Shown one piece after another: positions 8,841-17,123 of a stretch of 64,000 nt of DNA. The position numbers were made by a program, and so were the translations under genes. The first letter of the stretch is position 1. Each line of letters starts with the position of its first letter. This DNA comes from Alcaligenaceae bacterium (GTDB lineage: Bacteria > Pseudomonadota > Gammaproteobacteria > Burkholderiales > Burkholderiaceae_B). The notes beneath the pieces were generated by a model. That model was not told the origin of the DNA, did no database searches, and saw only the letters and a list, made by a program, of their open reading frames with translations. Where the stretch lies: positions 19,778-83,777 of the forward strand of contig JACCER010000014.1 in assembly GCA_013416445.1 (NCBI GenBank), in the 5' to 3' direction.

Positions 8841-10574
8841 TTAGCGCGACCCTTGTCCTTTGTCGCGGTACATGGCCGTGTCAGCCTGCTTGAGCAGTTC
8901 ATCGGCACTTGTGGCATCGTGTGGCCAACAGGCAAGGCCGATGGCTGCCCCTACAGCTACCTTGACGTTTTCGGGGATGCCTTGCAGGCTTTCAAGAGGT
9001 AGTTCTATGGATTTTTGCAAGCGGCGTTGTAGCGCCGCATTTGCCTCTGATCCGTGCTGGCCCGGCGTAATAATGACGAACTCGTCACCACCCAAACGCG
9101 CTAAGAAATCATTGCTGCGTAACTGTGATTGCAGGCGGTTCCTGACTTCCACCAAGGCACGATCGCCGTTGTCATGGCCATATTCATCGTTTAGTGGCTT
9201 GAATCGATTGAGGTCAATGAAAAACAGGGTGAATGGCGGGTTTTCAGGGCTTTGTGTCAGCCTTTCAAGCATGCTGGTAAGTGCGGTTCGGTTGCTGGCG
9301 CCGGTTAGCCGGTCAGTAAACAAATCTGTGTGCATGGCCTGGAAGTTGCGTGCCAGATCGCCTACTTCATCGTTTCGTTTGGTCTTGATGTCGACATCAA
9401 GCGCTCCTTTGCGGATACGTGTTACTGCGTTGGATAAAGACACAATATCGTGGGCGATACGGCCAAAAATCAGCATGCCTATTGCTATGGCCAGCATGAC
9501 GGCAAGCAGGCCGATGCTGAGGGCTGTCCATAACTGTTTGTGGGCGCCAACCAAAATCTGCTCGTGCGGCAGTGCAACAATAGCCAGCCAATCCAGGCCG
9601 GCGTCGTCCACAATACGCCGGGCTGCTACAGAAATCGCCTTGCCATCTGCCTCAAAGGTATTGATGTGATAGCCCATCGCATCGTCTTGATTCTGTATTG
9701 CCTTGGATGAGCCAACCAACCCGGCAACAGATTCGTAGGCGGCGCGAACGGTAGGGTCTTTGACGTTGGCAGCATTCACTCGCATGGATTTGCCATCGAT
9801 GCTAAGCCCAAGGTTGGGCATTTTGGCGGCGGCAATCAAGTCGCCGTTGCGTTCGATTAAAAAGGCACGCCCCTTTTCGCCTACATCGAGCGTTTGCATG
9901 AAGCGGCTCAGTGCGCGCAGGGATACATCGGTGGCGACTACGCCTGTAAATGCATCGTTCTGGCCAAAAGTGGCACGTGAGCGGGTAATGACGAGGTCGT
10001 TGGTGGAGTAGTCGATATAGATGGAAGTCCAGGTGTCGTTTTTGGCAAGCCGGGCTTTTTGATACCAAGGCCGGTTGCGTGGGTCGAACACAGTGGTTTC
10101 GCGGGATACCTCTTTGGGTGTACCCATGATGCCTTGGTAATGGTAGTAGGTACGGCGATCCTCGGCCTTGAGCTTTAATCGTAATTCAACGTCTTCGTTG
10201 CTAAGACGCTTGAGGCCAAAGTTTTGGCCGGCTTCGTTACCGTAATGTACGTAATCGTTGGGGTTGCTGTACATCGATGTCGCTACCCAAAACCGTTTGC
10301 GCATGCCTTCAAGATCATCGGCCAGGTTGGCTGGATTGTGAGTGGTGCTGGGGAAAGCCGCCTCAAGGACGGCCCCCGAGCCATGTATATGAAAATGCAC
10401 GGCTTGGCTGATGCGGGCAGCGACCTCACGTATATATTGGTCTGAGTATTCGCGAACATTGCGCTCGGTAGACCAGTAGTATGTCAGGCTTAATGTCAAA
10501 GATACGCCTATGGTCAGCAGGACATAGGGCAAGATTAGCGAGGCCTTGAGGGAGCGCAGGTTACGTAAAAACAT
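8841..10574 (-). CDS. membrane-bound diguanylate cyclase (dCache-HAMP-GGDEF)
   Basis: A 577-residue signalling protein that should make cyclic di-GMP from GTP. The first membrane helix is at about residues 12-32, then a large periplasmic Cache sensor (FDPRNRPWYQKARLAKNDTW is a hallmark block), a second membrane helix near 348-372, a HAMP segment and a GGDEF domain from about 410 to the end. The active-site GGDEF is intact at 495-499, and the RSND product-inhibition (I-site) motif sits at 486-489 with the normal five-residue spacing, so the enzyme looks active and feedback-controlled. It has no EAL partner nearby. The Cache ligand is unknown. Confidence 0.93.
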   Translation of the reverse strand: MFLRNLRSLKASLILPYVLLTIGVSLTLSLTYYWSTERNVREYSDQYIREVAARISQAVHFHIHGSGAVLEAAFPSTTHNPANLADDLEGMRKRFWVATSMYSNPNDYVHYGNEAGQNFGLKRLSNEDVELRLKLKAEDRRTYYHYQGIMGTPKEVSRETTVFDPRNRPWYQKARLAKNDTWTSIYIDYSTNDLVITRSRATFGQNDAFTGVVATDVSLRALSRFMQTLDVGEKGRAFLIERNGDLIAAAKMPNLGLSIDGKSMRVNAANVKDPTVRAAYESVAGLVGSSKAIQNQDDAMGYHINTFEADGKAISVAARRIVDDAGLDWLAIVALPHEQILVGAHKQLWTALSIGLLAVMLAIAIGMLIFGRIAHDIVSLSNAVTRIRKGALDVDIKTKRNDEVGDLARNFQAMHTDLFTDRLTGASNRTALTSMLERLTQSPENPPFTLFFIDLNRFKPLNDEYGHDNGDRALVEVRNRLQSQLRSNDFLARLGGDEFVIITPGQHGSEANAALQRRLQKSIELPLESLQGIPENVKVAVGAAIGLACWPHDATSADELLKQADTAMYRDKGQGSR

Positions 10575-10812
10575 GGTGTTTAATCATTACTGAGCATGTG
10601 GCTTGTGTTTTTAATTATGGGAGAGTGTAAGCGAGACTGTTGCCGTGCGCCTGATATGGCACCGGTGCGCGCGATACCTGGCAAGACTCAGAGCAAGTTC
10701 AGTGCTAAGAGCTGTCCTTCCTTACAGGAGGTTTATGGCGTAGAAATATGCACTATTATTCTTGGGCGGAGAAGCAAGGTCAGTTAGAGCAACCCCTTTT
10801 CATCGGATCGAT

Positions 10813-11484
10813 ATGCGCCATCAAGGTCGAATTACCACATGGAAGGACGACAGAGGCTTTGGTTTCATCACTCCCAACGGTGAAGAAGAACAGGTCTTCG
10901 TACATATCAATTCATTTTCCAGCCGACTGCGCCGGCCAGAAGGAAACGAATTCGTTACCTACGAGCTCGGTGTTGATGGCAAAGGCCGCTCTCAAGCGAA
11001 AGCGGTTGCGTTTATTGGTGAGTGGTCTACTACGCCCAAGGCTGCAGGCCGCAGCAATCTTCCCGTTTTGTTTGCTGTTTGCTTTCTTGCATTTGTCGCT
11101 GGTGCCGTTTTCTCTGGCTGGACCGCCAGCGCTGTTCTCGCGCTGTATATCATTGCAAGTATTGTTGCCTTCTGCGCCTACGCCCTCGACAAATCCGCTG
11201 CCGTACGGAATCAATGGCGAATCCAAGAAAGTACATTGCACTTATTCGCCCTTCTTGGTGGTTGGCCCGGCGCGGTGGTCGCCCAGAGGCTGCTTAGGCA
11301 TAAGTCGTCCAAGGCCTCCTTTCAAACCGCTTTTTGGGGCACCGTTGTACTCAATTGCGGAATGCTAGGCTGGTTGTTGTCACCTGCGGGTACTAGAGTC
11401 CTGAACTCTTTGTTATATGCCTGGCAGGTTCGCCAGAGAGCTTTCCTGCAGTGGATGGACATTGCCATTCTTGTTGGTAACTGA
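10813..11484 (+). CDS. cold-shock-domain plus DUF1294 membrane protein
   Basis: From the ATG at 10813 the protein has 223 residues. Residues 1-68 form a cold-shock OB fold with the nucleic-acid binding motifs DRGFGFIT and VFVHINSF. The rest is a DUF1294 region of about four hydrophobic helices, containing the recognisable ALLGGWPGAVVAQRLLRHKS. The frame is open back to a TTG at 10762, but the added residues have no cold-shock character and neither start has a convincing ribosome site. CSD-DUF1294 fusions are widespread in proteobacteria with no settled function; RNA binding at the inner membrane is an inference. The gene is divergent from the diguanylate cyclase. Confidence 0.88.
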   Translation: MRHQGRITTWKDDRGFGFITPNGEEEQVFVHINSFSSRLRRPEGNEFVTYELGVDGKGRSQAKAVAFIGEWSTTPKAAGRSNLPVLFAVCFLAFVAGAVFSGWTASAVLALYIIASIVAFCAYALDKSAAVRNQWRIQESTLHLFALLGGWPGAVVAQRLLRHKSSKASFQTAFWGTVVLNCGMLGWLLSPAGTRVLNSLLYAWQVRQRAFLQWMDIAILVGN

Positions 11485-11542
11485 TGTTACACACATACAT
11501 TAAGTTTCATTTTTTAGTTTTTTACTTAACAGAGACACGCTC

Positions 11543-12088
11543 ATGATACGAAAATTGGTTTTCCTGGCTGGATGCTTCACATTGCTTTTGCAATACGTCG
11601 GTACTGCGGTTGCCGGGCCGCTGACCGAGCAGCAGGTCGAGCGCTACCTCAATAGCATGCCGCAGGCGCAGGTTCTTTCCCAAAAGCACGATGATGGCAA
11701 GCGCAAACCGATCGATCCTCAACGGCCACTGTCCTCAGCGCTTGAGCTTATGAACAAGCAAGGGCCTGCCTACAACGATTTGGGCAAGCTGGCTGCTGAA
11801 TATGGTTTTTCAAGCACCGAAGAGTGGGCAAATGTCGGTGATCGTGTCATGAACGGCTATTTGTTTTTGAAATTGGGGATGTCGGCCGAACAGATCGAGC
11901 AGGCATATCAGCAAGGCGTAAGCAACATCAAGAAAGCCCCGACGCTGTCGGAAGCGCAAAAGCAGAAAATACTGCAAGGCATGGAAAAATCCCATGCAAG
12001 TAACCGAAACAGGCGTATCAACGCCCAGCCAGATATGCCGGCCCTGGCGCCTTACCAAGAGGCGCTGAAGAAGGCGTACGAACAATAG
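11543..12088 (+). CDS. secreted hypothetical protein, helical
   Basis: A 181-residue protein that I do not recognise. It starts with a signal peptide (MIRKLVFLAGCFTLLLQYV, then a cleavage-like GTAVAG at about 20-25). The remainder is predicted to be helical, polar and rich in Gln, Lys and Ala, with SMPQAQVLSQKH and EYGFSSTEEWANVGDRVMNG segments. Proteins with this plan are usually exported to the periplasm. A polar Q-rich tail runs to the end (MPALAPYQEALKKAYEQ). It may be co-transcribed with the cold-shock gene 58 bp upstream. The function is unknown. Confidence 0.7.
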   Translation: MIRKLVFLAGCFTLLLQYVGTAVAGPLTEQQVERYLNSMPQAQVLSQKHDDGKRKPIDPQRPLSSALELMNKQGPAYNDLGKLAAEYGFSSTEEWANVGDRVMNGYLFLKLGMSAEQIEQAYQQGVSNIKKAPTLSEAQKQKILQGMEKSHASNRNRRINAQPDMPALAPYQEALKKAYEQ

Positions 12089-12408
12089 CGGTGTGCGGCG
12101 GCCTGGATCGGAAAGCCACAGCGATAGATACTTTGGTCACGAGAGCGTGGGGTGACGACTTTACGAGTCCTCGGCCAGGTTAGGGCCGTACCAACCGATC
12201 GAATCAATATCTACACGCTGATATTCACGGCCTCATCGCCAGATTCCTGGCAAGAGATGTGGCGGCGACCAATATGGCGATTATCGCTCCGCGCGCCATT
12301 ACTTTAGATAAAAGCCTTTCGACACTTCCGATCCATCTGAACAAAGCCGACAGCTCGACCTTGGATAAATATTGTTCAAGGAGGCTTGCCTGGCTTCGGA
12401 AAAACACG
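12089..12408. other. non-coding stretch before the toxin gene
   Basis: About 320 bp between the secreted-protein gene and the end of the RelE-type toxin gene. Short open frames exist on both strands (for example 12225-12407 minus, 60 codons) but none has a recognisable motif or ribosome site. It may be decayed coding sequence; I see nothing I can name. Confidence 0.4.
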
Positions 12409-12741
12409 CTAGTTTCGTGGAGTCAAAAGCCGATTGATTGCAGAGCGATAAGCGACTAGGTCTTCGCGTTTATCGACGGCCAACACTAAAACGACAAGCG
12501 CATCATCTTCCACACTGTAAACCAACCGGTAGCCCTGCTTACGCAGCTTGATTTTGTAGCAGTTCTGGAGACCTCCATGCAACTCCGCACCTGGTATATG
12601 AGGCTGCTCCAAACGTTTGCGAAGCGCCTTACGCAAGGGTTCCTTAACACTGCCATCCAGCTTATTCCATTCAGTAAGCGCCTCAGGAACGAATTTAAGA
12701 CGATAATTTGCGCCGCCGGTAGTTGCCTCAGATTTGCTCAA
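12409..12741 (-). CDS. RelE/StbE-family type II toxin
   Basis: A 110-residue RelE/ParE-superfamily protein, probably a ribosome-dependent mRNA interferase. After a polar N-terminus the family fold is visible: FVPEALTEWNKLDGSVKEPL, then LHGGLQNCYKIKLRKQGYRL and LVVLVLAVDKREDLVAYRSA, the beta strands with basic residues that form the RelE active surface. Its start overlaps the antitoxin gene by 14 bp, antitoxin first, the usual order. It most resembles the StbE branch of RelE toxins. It is the first of three toxin-antitoxin pairs between here and tRNA-Phe. Confidence 0.88.
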   Translation of the reverse strand: MSKSEATTGGANYRLKFVPEALTEWNKLDGSVKEPLRKALRKRLEQPHIPGAELHGGLQNCYKIKLRKQGYRLVYSVEDDALVVLVLAVDKREDLVAYRSAINRLLTPRN

Positions 12742-12979
12742 GGTCCACCTCGACGGCGGTATCCTTTAGTGCCAGGCGCTGGCGTGCCACGGCAATGAGG
12801 TCTCGATCAGCCAGTTCTTCTACTAGCGCTTCAAAGAGTTTAGGTGTCAGCATATAAAAAGCAGGTCGATTATGGTTCAGCACGGCCACCGGTTTTTCAC
12901 CTGCCGCGCGCAACACTTGCGCCGGATTCTTTTTAAACTCGGACATGCTGATAGAGAAATCAGCGTAAATAGCATCCAT
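12728..12979 (-). CDS. StbD/RelB-type antitoxin (Phd/YefM fold)
   Basis: An 83-residue antitoxin upstream of, and overlapping, the RelE-type toxin gene. The N-terminal part SMSEFKKNPAQVLRAAG and PVAVLNHNRPAFYMLTP match Phd/YefM-fold antitoxins of the StbD group, which bind operator DNA as dimers; the C-terminal tail should wrap the toxin. The ATG at 12979 is preceded by AAGGG. Such antitoxins repress their own operon together with the toxin, so the operator probably lies in the AT-rich gap just to the right (12980-13080). Confidence 0.88.
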   Translation of the reverse strand: MDAIYADFSISMSEFKKNPAQVLRAAGEKPVAVLNHNRPAFYMLTPKLFEALVEELADRDLIAVARQRLALKDTAVEVDLEQI

Positions 12980-13157
12980 GATATGTATCCCTTGATAAAG
13001 CTACAAATTTAGACCTAAATATAGAGCTATATTTAAAGCAAATCAATACATAATAATCATTTTCGCAATCTGGGTAGGCTTGTCACCTTGGGGCATGGCT
13101 GCCCTTAATCAGATAGGGCCACTGGATGATTGGATGCTATTGCCAGGCAGGTTGTAA

Positions 13158-13952
13158 TCAAAAGACCACAGCCCGGACGGCGGCAACCAAGAGCGTGCTT
13201 CCAGAAAATACCAGCAGAATCGCAACAATCAATCTCAGTGTTGCTGGTTTCGCCCGGCTTGGAAACCTATGGTTTAGCCGCGTAACGAAGTACACGACAG
13301 GCATTGCACAAGCACTGAGCAGCAGGACGTTAACAGATAGCTGGCCAGTCGCTATGATTAGGGCCAGCCTGAAGACGGCGCCCACTGCGAACACCACAAG
13401 CAAGCAATTCCTCACCAAAATGTGGTCCATGGGCTGTCTGTACATGTGAAAGACTAGCGGAGGCCCTGAACTGGAAAACAGCCCCCCAAGAATGCCGGAG
13501 GCAAACCCTACGGTCATAAAGCTGCTGGGGCTGGAGGGTGTGTTTCGCACATGAGTCTGTAGTATCAAAACTAGGGCGCAACCCAGAATACAGACACCCA
13601 GCAGCAAGCGTAGCCACTCCAAGGCATTGCCGCTTAACCAGCTAAGCAGGGCAACGCCTGTTGCGACGCCAATAATACTGCTAACAATGACTGGGCGCAT
13701 CAGTCGCCAAGGCGGCCTTACGCGATGGATACGAAAATGACTCCATGCATTGACGAGCGATAAAAGCATTGCTGCATTGGCGACCTCGGTGATGGGTACG
13801 ATGTCGAGCATCGCCACTGTGCCGAGAAGAATCAGGCTGAAGGCGAAGCCGGTCAGGTTTTGAGCATAGCTCGCGATTGCCACGCACACCATAAATAATA
13901 AATAGACGGTGATATCCGTCAAGATTTCAGGCGTGGCCCCGGTTTCAAGCAT
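13158..13952 (-). CDS. TauE/SafE-family sulfite/organosulfonate exporter-like membrane protein
   Basis: A 264-residue hydrophobic protein with about seven to eight membrane helices. The family block ASGILGGLFSSSGPPLVFHM, containing the conserved glycines of TauE/SafE repeats, is at about residues 150-170, and a first copy (ASYAQNLTGFAFSLILLGTV) is near the N-terminus. The family moves small anions such as sulfite, sulfoacetate or other organic acids across the inner membrane. No sulfur-metabolism gene is adjacent; it sits between two toxin-antitoxin pairs, so its substrate is unclear. Confidence 0.85.
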   Translation of the reverse strand: MLETGATPEILTDITVYLLFMVCVAIASYAQNLTGFAFSLILLGTVAMLDIVPITEVANAAMLLSLVNAWSHFRIHRVRPPWRLMRPVIVSSIIGVATGVALLSWLSGNALEWLRLLLGVCILGCALVLILQTHVRNTPSSPSSFMTVGFASGILGGLFSSSGPPLVFHMYRQPMDHILVRNCLLVVFAVGAVFRLALIIATGQLSVNVLLLSACAMPVVYFVTRLNHRFPSRAKPATLRLIVAILLVFSGSTLLVAAVRAVVF

Positions 13953-14127
13953 ATTGCATCCTAGATTTTTTGACTGATGTAGCCATGATGGATCTTAGTG
14001 TTTGCCGATAGGTACAGTAGGGGGAGGGGAATAACGTATAGGTATATTACGACACTGGACAAAAAAGTCCTACTTGTGTAGCACATTCGGTGCTTCTAAA
14101 ATAGGAGCTGGATTACAGGAGGTAATC

Positions 14128-14373
14128 ATGCTTCAAACATTACGCAAAGCAGGCGGATCACTGGTGATGACTATTCCCAAAGCATTCACTGACCAGAACG
14201 GCCTGACTGATGGCTCACAAGTTGAACTACGCCTGGAGGGCAATAAATTGACAGTAGAGGCTACCGCAAGACCGCGCTACAAGTTAGCTGATTTGATGGC
14301 TGAAATGCCTCAAGGCCTGCCGCTTGTCGAAGATTGGGATGAAATGCCCCTGGTTGGGCTGGAGAAGGGCTAA
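14128..14373 (+). CDS. MazE/ChpS-type antitoxin
   Basis: An 81-residue AbrB/MazE-fold antitoxin. The ATG at 14128 is chosen because a strong AGGAGG lies just before it; the frame is open further upstream but without family similarity. MLQTLRKAGGSLVMTIPKAF is the swapped-hairpin DNA-binding segment (residues 1-20) and the acidic tail (LPLVEDWDEMPLVG) is the likely toxin-binding part. Its stop codon overlaps the toxin ATG, so the two are translationally coupled. Confidence 0.9.
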   Translation: MLQTLRKAGGSLVMTIPKAFTDQNGLTDGSQVELRLEGNKLTVEATARPRYKLADLMAEMPQGLPLVEDWDEMPLVGLEKG

Positions 14374-14720
14374 TGCCATATGTGCCGAGCCGAGGCGATA
14401 TTGTTCATTTACAGTTTGACCCGTCCGCAGGCAGGGAAGTGAAAGGCCCTCATTTTGGGCTGGTGCTTAGTGGCAAGGTGTTTAACCAACAGGGGCTGGC
14501 GATGATTTGCCCTATTTCACAAGGCTCAGCAGCGGGTGCCCGTACGTATGGAACCGTTGTTACCTTGATAGGGTCGGGTATTGATACCCAGGGCGCCGTT
14601 CACTGTCATCAGTTGAAGGCATTGGACTGGCGTACACACAATATACGCCACAAAGAAAAAGCGCCTGCGGTTGTTATGGATGAGGTTATGGCTAGGGTAG
14701 AAGCCATTTTGTTTGAATAA
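14373..14720 (+). CDS. MazF/PemK/ChpB-type endoribonuclease toxin
   Basis: A 115-residue MazF-family toxin, expected to cut mRNA at short sequence motifs. The N-terminus YVPSRGDIVHLQFDPSAGRE holds the conserved G-D-hydrophobic pattern of the fold; the catalytic Arg and Thr regions (LAMICPISQGS and YGTVVTLIGSGI) and the QLKALDWRTHNIRHK block, a strong MazF/ChpB signature, are all present. Length and motifs suggest an intact toxin. It is coupled by overlap to the antitoxin gene just upstream. Confidence 0.92.
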   Translation: MPYVPSRGDIVHLQFDPSAGREVKGPHFGLVLSGKVFNQQGLAMICPISQGSAAGARTYGTVVTLIGSGIDTQGAVHCHQLKALDWRTHNIRHKEKAPAVVMDEVMARVEAILFE

Positions 14721-14828
14721 GGCGAATGCTGCCAGAGAACGTGTTTGCCAAAAGTACTCACCAAAAAATTCCAATCGAAAGTGTGTTGTTACAGAGGGTG
14801 TTCCGGCTACACATACCAATCAAATCGC

Positions 14829-15153
14829 TGCGGCGAGCTTGCTTGTCGTCGCCATCGTAGCCGGATGTCAACTTTCGATGGAAGCAAATAAAAGTTCGCG
14901 ACAAGGTTGAGGGTGAGCGTAATAGCCCACTTACTCCGTATGTTGCCTCCCTATTGAAACAATTGCCACTTATAACGAATGGGTTTTTTGGAGCGACAAA
15001 AGCAAGTCAGGGCGTTTGATTGAACCTAGTATTGCCCATCGTCAAGAATATGAAGCAGCAGGTTTGCCTAACATTACTTTGCAGGGAATGCGCCGCTCAT
15101 TAGCCTCTTTGAATGATCGGATAGAATCCCCTGCAGTGCGTTGCACTGGCTAA
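14829..15153 (+). pseudogene. tyrosine recombinase (phage-type integrase) remnant, frameshifted
   Basis: Two frames together spell the C-terminal catalytic part of a tyrosine integrase. From about 14861 one frame reads DVNFRWKQIKVRDKVEGER followed by LTPYVASLLKQLP; near 14974 the reading shifts to another frame, NEWVFWSDKSKSGRLIEPS, and continues to GLPNITLQGMRRSLASL before a stop at 15151. Intact relatives have HGLRRS at this box; here the His is Gln. A TAG interrupts the upstream part, and the final Tyr region is absent. This is a dead integrase, evidence that the toxin-antitoxin stretch came with or through a mobile element. Confidence 0.75.
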
Positions 15154-15347
15154 AAGACACCTTAGCTTCTGAGCGTTTTTCTATCTTAAACAAGCTAACC
15201 AAAGTGCTGGATGATCCCATATATGGGGCAAAAATGCGCCAGGACTTGAACGAGGGTTTTGGCGTATTGCCTGCGTGGATGCAAGATATAGTGCGTGAGC
15301 TCTTTGGAGGCAATGCATTGCTGGCTCCTAGTGATGGGGCCAGATAG
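15141..15347 (+). pseudogene. possible AbiEi-like (DUF6088-type) antitoxin C-terminal remnant
   Basis: A 68-codon open frame containing LNEGFGVLPAWMQDIVREL. The pattern of a helical stretch ending in PAWM followed by a short helix recalls the end of DUF6088/AbiEi-type antitoxins, and what follows immediately (15335-15871) is the C-terminal half of an AbiEii toxin, the usual partner order. The N-terminal winged helix is missing. The family call is an inference from position and a short motif; it may be something else. Confidence 0.35.
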
Positions 15348-15871
15348 AGTCGGGTGCCAAATCAGTACTTGATCCACACGTTGCTGCTACTGTCGTGCCG
15401 TATGTCACACAGGACTTACCCGATTTGGATTTAGCAGTGAGCAATGTTGTGACCGTAAAGCCCGAGCGTACTTTCTGGGATAAGGTCATGATTTTGCATG
15501 GCTTACACCAGTGGCATAATCGTCGTGGTGAGCTACGGCATGGAGGGCAGCGCGTCTCGCGTCATTATTATGATTTACATCAGCTAATGCAGGCACCATT
15601 GGCGGGCAAATGGCAGGCTGATCATGATTTAGCTATTGACTGTGCTCAACATGCCAGATTGTTTTTTGGCAGTACCGATTTGGGGCTTGATACCGCAATA
15701 CCAGGAACATTTACGCTAATGCCAAGCGCTGGGATGCGTGATGCTCTTGAAAGAGATTACGAAGCAATGGCAGGAATGATTTTCGGCGACATCCCTGCAT
15801 TTGAGATGGTATTGCACAGCACACAGCTTTTGGAGCAGGTTGTGAATAATGGCGGAGCAGGCCGCTTCTAG
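15335..15871 (+). pseudogene. AbiEii/AbiGii-family nucleotidyltransferase toxin, C-terminal fragment
   Basis: The frame is open from just after an in-frame TAG-TGA (15329-15334) to the stop at 15871. It reads IESGAKSVLDPH, then TVKPERTFWDKVMILHG and GQRVSRHYYDLHQL, the hallmark central and C-terminal blocks of AbiEii nucleotidyltransferase toxins (abortive-infection and type IV toxin-antitoxin systems). The N-terminal nucleotidyltransferase core with its GGT/S and acidic residues is gone, so the enzyme cannot be active. A GTG at 15395 could start a 158-residue protein, but that too lacks the active site. Confidence 0.75.
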
Positions 15872-16082
15872 TGTGGTGACACATGCTTTTAATCGACTAC
15901 CGGGTAGATTCGGCTAGCGCTTTATGTGCAGCCCCCGATAAGTCGTTAGCCAGCCAAATGATGTTGTATTTGATTGTGTCGCTAAGGCTATCCCTCACGA
16001 CCTAGCTATTTTTTTGCAGCGGACACTATATTATGGATGCCGTAGTATGCAAGTTAACCTCCCTGTTATTTACGCTGTAACG

Positions 16083-16088
16083 TATAAT
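16083..16088 (+). promoter_or_regulatory. -10 box TATAAT just before the HigB-like gene
   Basis: TATAAT ends eight bases before the toxin ATG. If it is used, the transcript would start at or within a few bases of the ATG. No convincing -35 is seen. Confidence 0.35.
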
Positions 16089-16096
16089 GCACAGGT

Positions 16097-16426
16097 ATGT
16101 ACCAAGTACTTGATTACCTGAGTCCTGAAGGGCACGACCCATATAGTCAATGGCTGATGGGGTTAGCTGATCGCCGAGTACGTGCTCGTATTTTGACCCG
16201 CATAGGCCGTATGGTGGCAGGCAATTTTGGTGACTGTAAGCCTATTTCTGATGGCGTATGGGAATTGCGTATTGATTGGGGGCCAGGCTATCGGGTGTAT
16301 TACGCTCAAGCTGGAAAGCGCTTGATATTGCTGTTGGCTGGAGGTGATAAGCGTAAGCAGCAGGCTGATATTGACGCCGCCATATCGCGCTGGCATGACT
16401 GGCAAAACCGAGAGAAAACACCATGA
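16097..16426 (+). CDS. RelE/ParE-superfamily toxin (HigB-like addiction-module killer)
   Basis: A 109-residue toxin of the phage-derived Gp49-like group. It reads SQWLMGLADRRVRARILTRI, a helical hairpin near residues 18-37, then VWELRIDWGPGYRVYYAQAG, LILLLAGGDKRKQQADIDAA at about 75-95, which carries the GGDKxxQxxDI motif characteristic of this group. The next gene, an HTH antitoxin, overlaps it by four bases; toxin-first order is normal for HigBA-like pairs. A TATAAT at 16083-16088 lies only eight bases before the ATG. Confidence 0.9.
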   Translation: MYQVLDYLSPEGHDPYSQWLMGLADRRVRARILTRIGRMVAGNFGDCKPISDGVWELRIDWGPGYRVYYAQAGKRLILLLAGGDKRKQQADIDAAISRWHDWQNREKTP

Positions 16427-16755
16427 GCACACACAAAATGTCTACAAGTCGTACGCATGATCAAGCTGTCATCGACATGCTGAGGGCTGATCCAGAGTTT
16501 ATAAATGACTACCTGGCTGCTGCATTAGACGAGGCAGATTTACCCGGTGGACAGGCTGCGTTATTGTCGGCATTGCGCCATGTGGCCGAAGCGCAAGGTA
16601 TGGCAAGTGTGGCGCAAAGGGCAGGTATTCCCCGCGAGAGCCTATACCGCGCCTTGTCGTCCAAAGGTAATCCCACAATAAAAACCTTACTTGCTGTTAT
16701 TAATGGTGCGGGTTTGCATTTGGCGGTGACACGTCCTGACCATACAGCTGTCTAA
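16423..16755 (+). CDS. HTH antitoxin of the HigA-like addiction module
   Basis: A 110-residue protein with an acidic N-terminal part and a Cro/C1-type helix-turn-helix at about residues 60-95 (AQGMASVAQRAGIPRESLYR, then SSKGNPTIKTLLAVI). This pattern is the standard antidote partner of the Gp49-like toxin just upstream. It should bind the toxin and repress the operon. The ATG overlaps the toxin stop. A hairpin, CCAAGTG with CACTTGG, follows at 16766-16783 and may end the transcript, though without a T-run. Confidence 0.9.
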   Translation: MSTHKMSTSRTHDQAVIDMLRADPEFINDYLAAALDEADLPGGQAALLSALRHVAEAQGMASVAQRAGIPRESLYRALSSKGNPTIKTLLAVINGAGLHLAVTRPDHTAV

Positions 16756-17081
16756 GCATTCTGCACCAAGTGTATTCACTTGGCCGTTATCTTATATGTT
16801 TGAAAGTGCTCATCTGACCGTTTTGGAGTTGACGCTATGGGACGGTATCTACAGTTGCAACCCAAGTCAGTGATGACCATAGTCGCAGACGGCCTGTGTA
16901 TAACAACTAGTGCTATCACCTGTGACCTGGATTAGGTCCTGATGCTGGTCATGGGTGACCACCTAAATAGAGGTTATATCTTTAAAAGAAAAGAGGTGAC
17001 GGTACTAAGCATGTCGGTTGTCACTGGCAACACCATAAAGCCTCATGGTAATAAAAACTACTTACAATCCTTCCGGACAAC
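16756..17081. other. non-coding space between the HigA-type gene and the tRNA-Phe terminator
   Basis: About 325 bp with a hairpin at 16766-16783 just past the antitoxin gene and otherwise no open frame or motif I can name. It is where a 3' attachment site for an island inserted at tRNA-Phe would be expected, but I find no repeat of the tRNA 3' end. Confidence 0.4.
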
Positions 17082-17107
17082 AAAAAGCCCAATCCGAAGA
17101 CTGGGCT
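17082..17107 (-). terminator. rho-independent terminator of tRNA-Phe
   Basis: On the minus strand AGCCCAGTCTTCGGATTGGGCT forms a stem with a short loop and is followed by TTTTTG. It begins 17 bp past the tRNA 3' end, the expected place. Confidence 0.8.
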
Positions 17108-17123
17108 AAATGTTTGAATCTGT

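Noticed and set aside
10748..11368. 206-codon frame overlapping the cold-shock/DUF1294 gene
   Set aside because: A different frame of the same DNA, in which the overlapping frame has clear cold-shock and DUF1294 motifs.
12225..12459. Short frames on both strands between the secreted-protein and toxin genes
   Set aside because: Too short, overlapping one another and without any motif.
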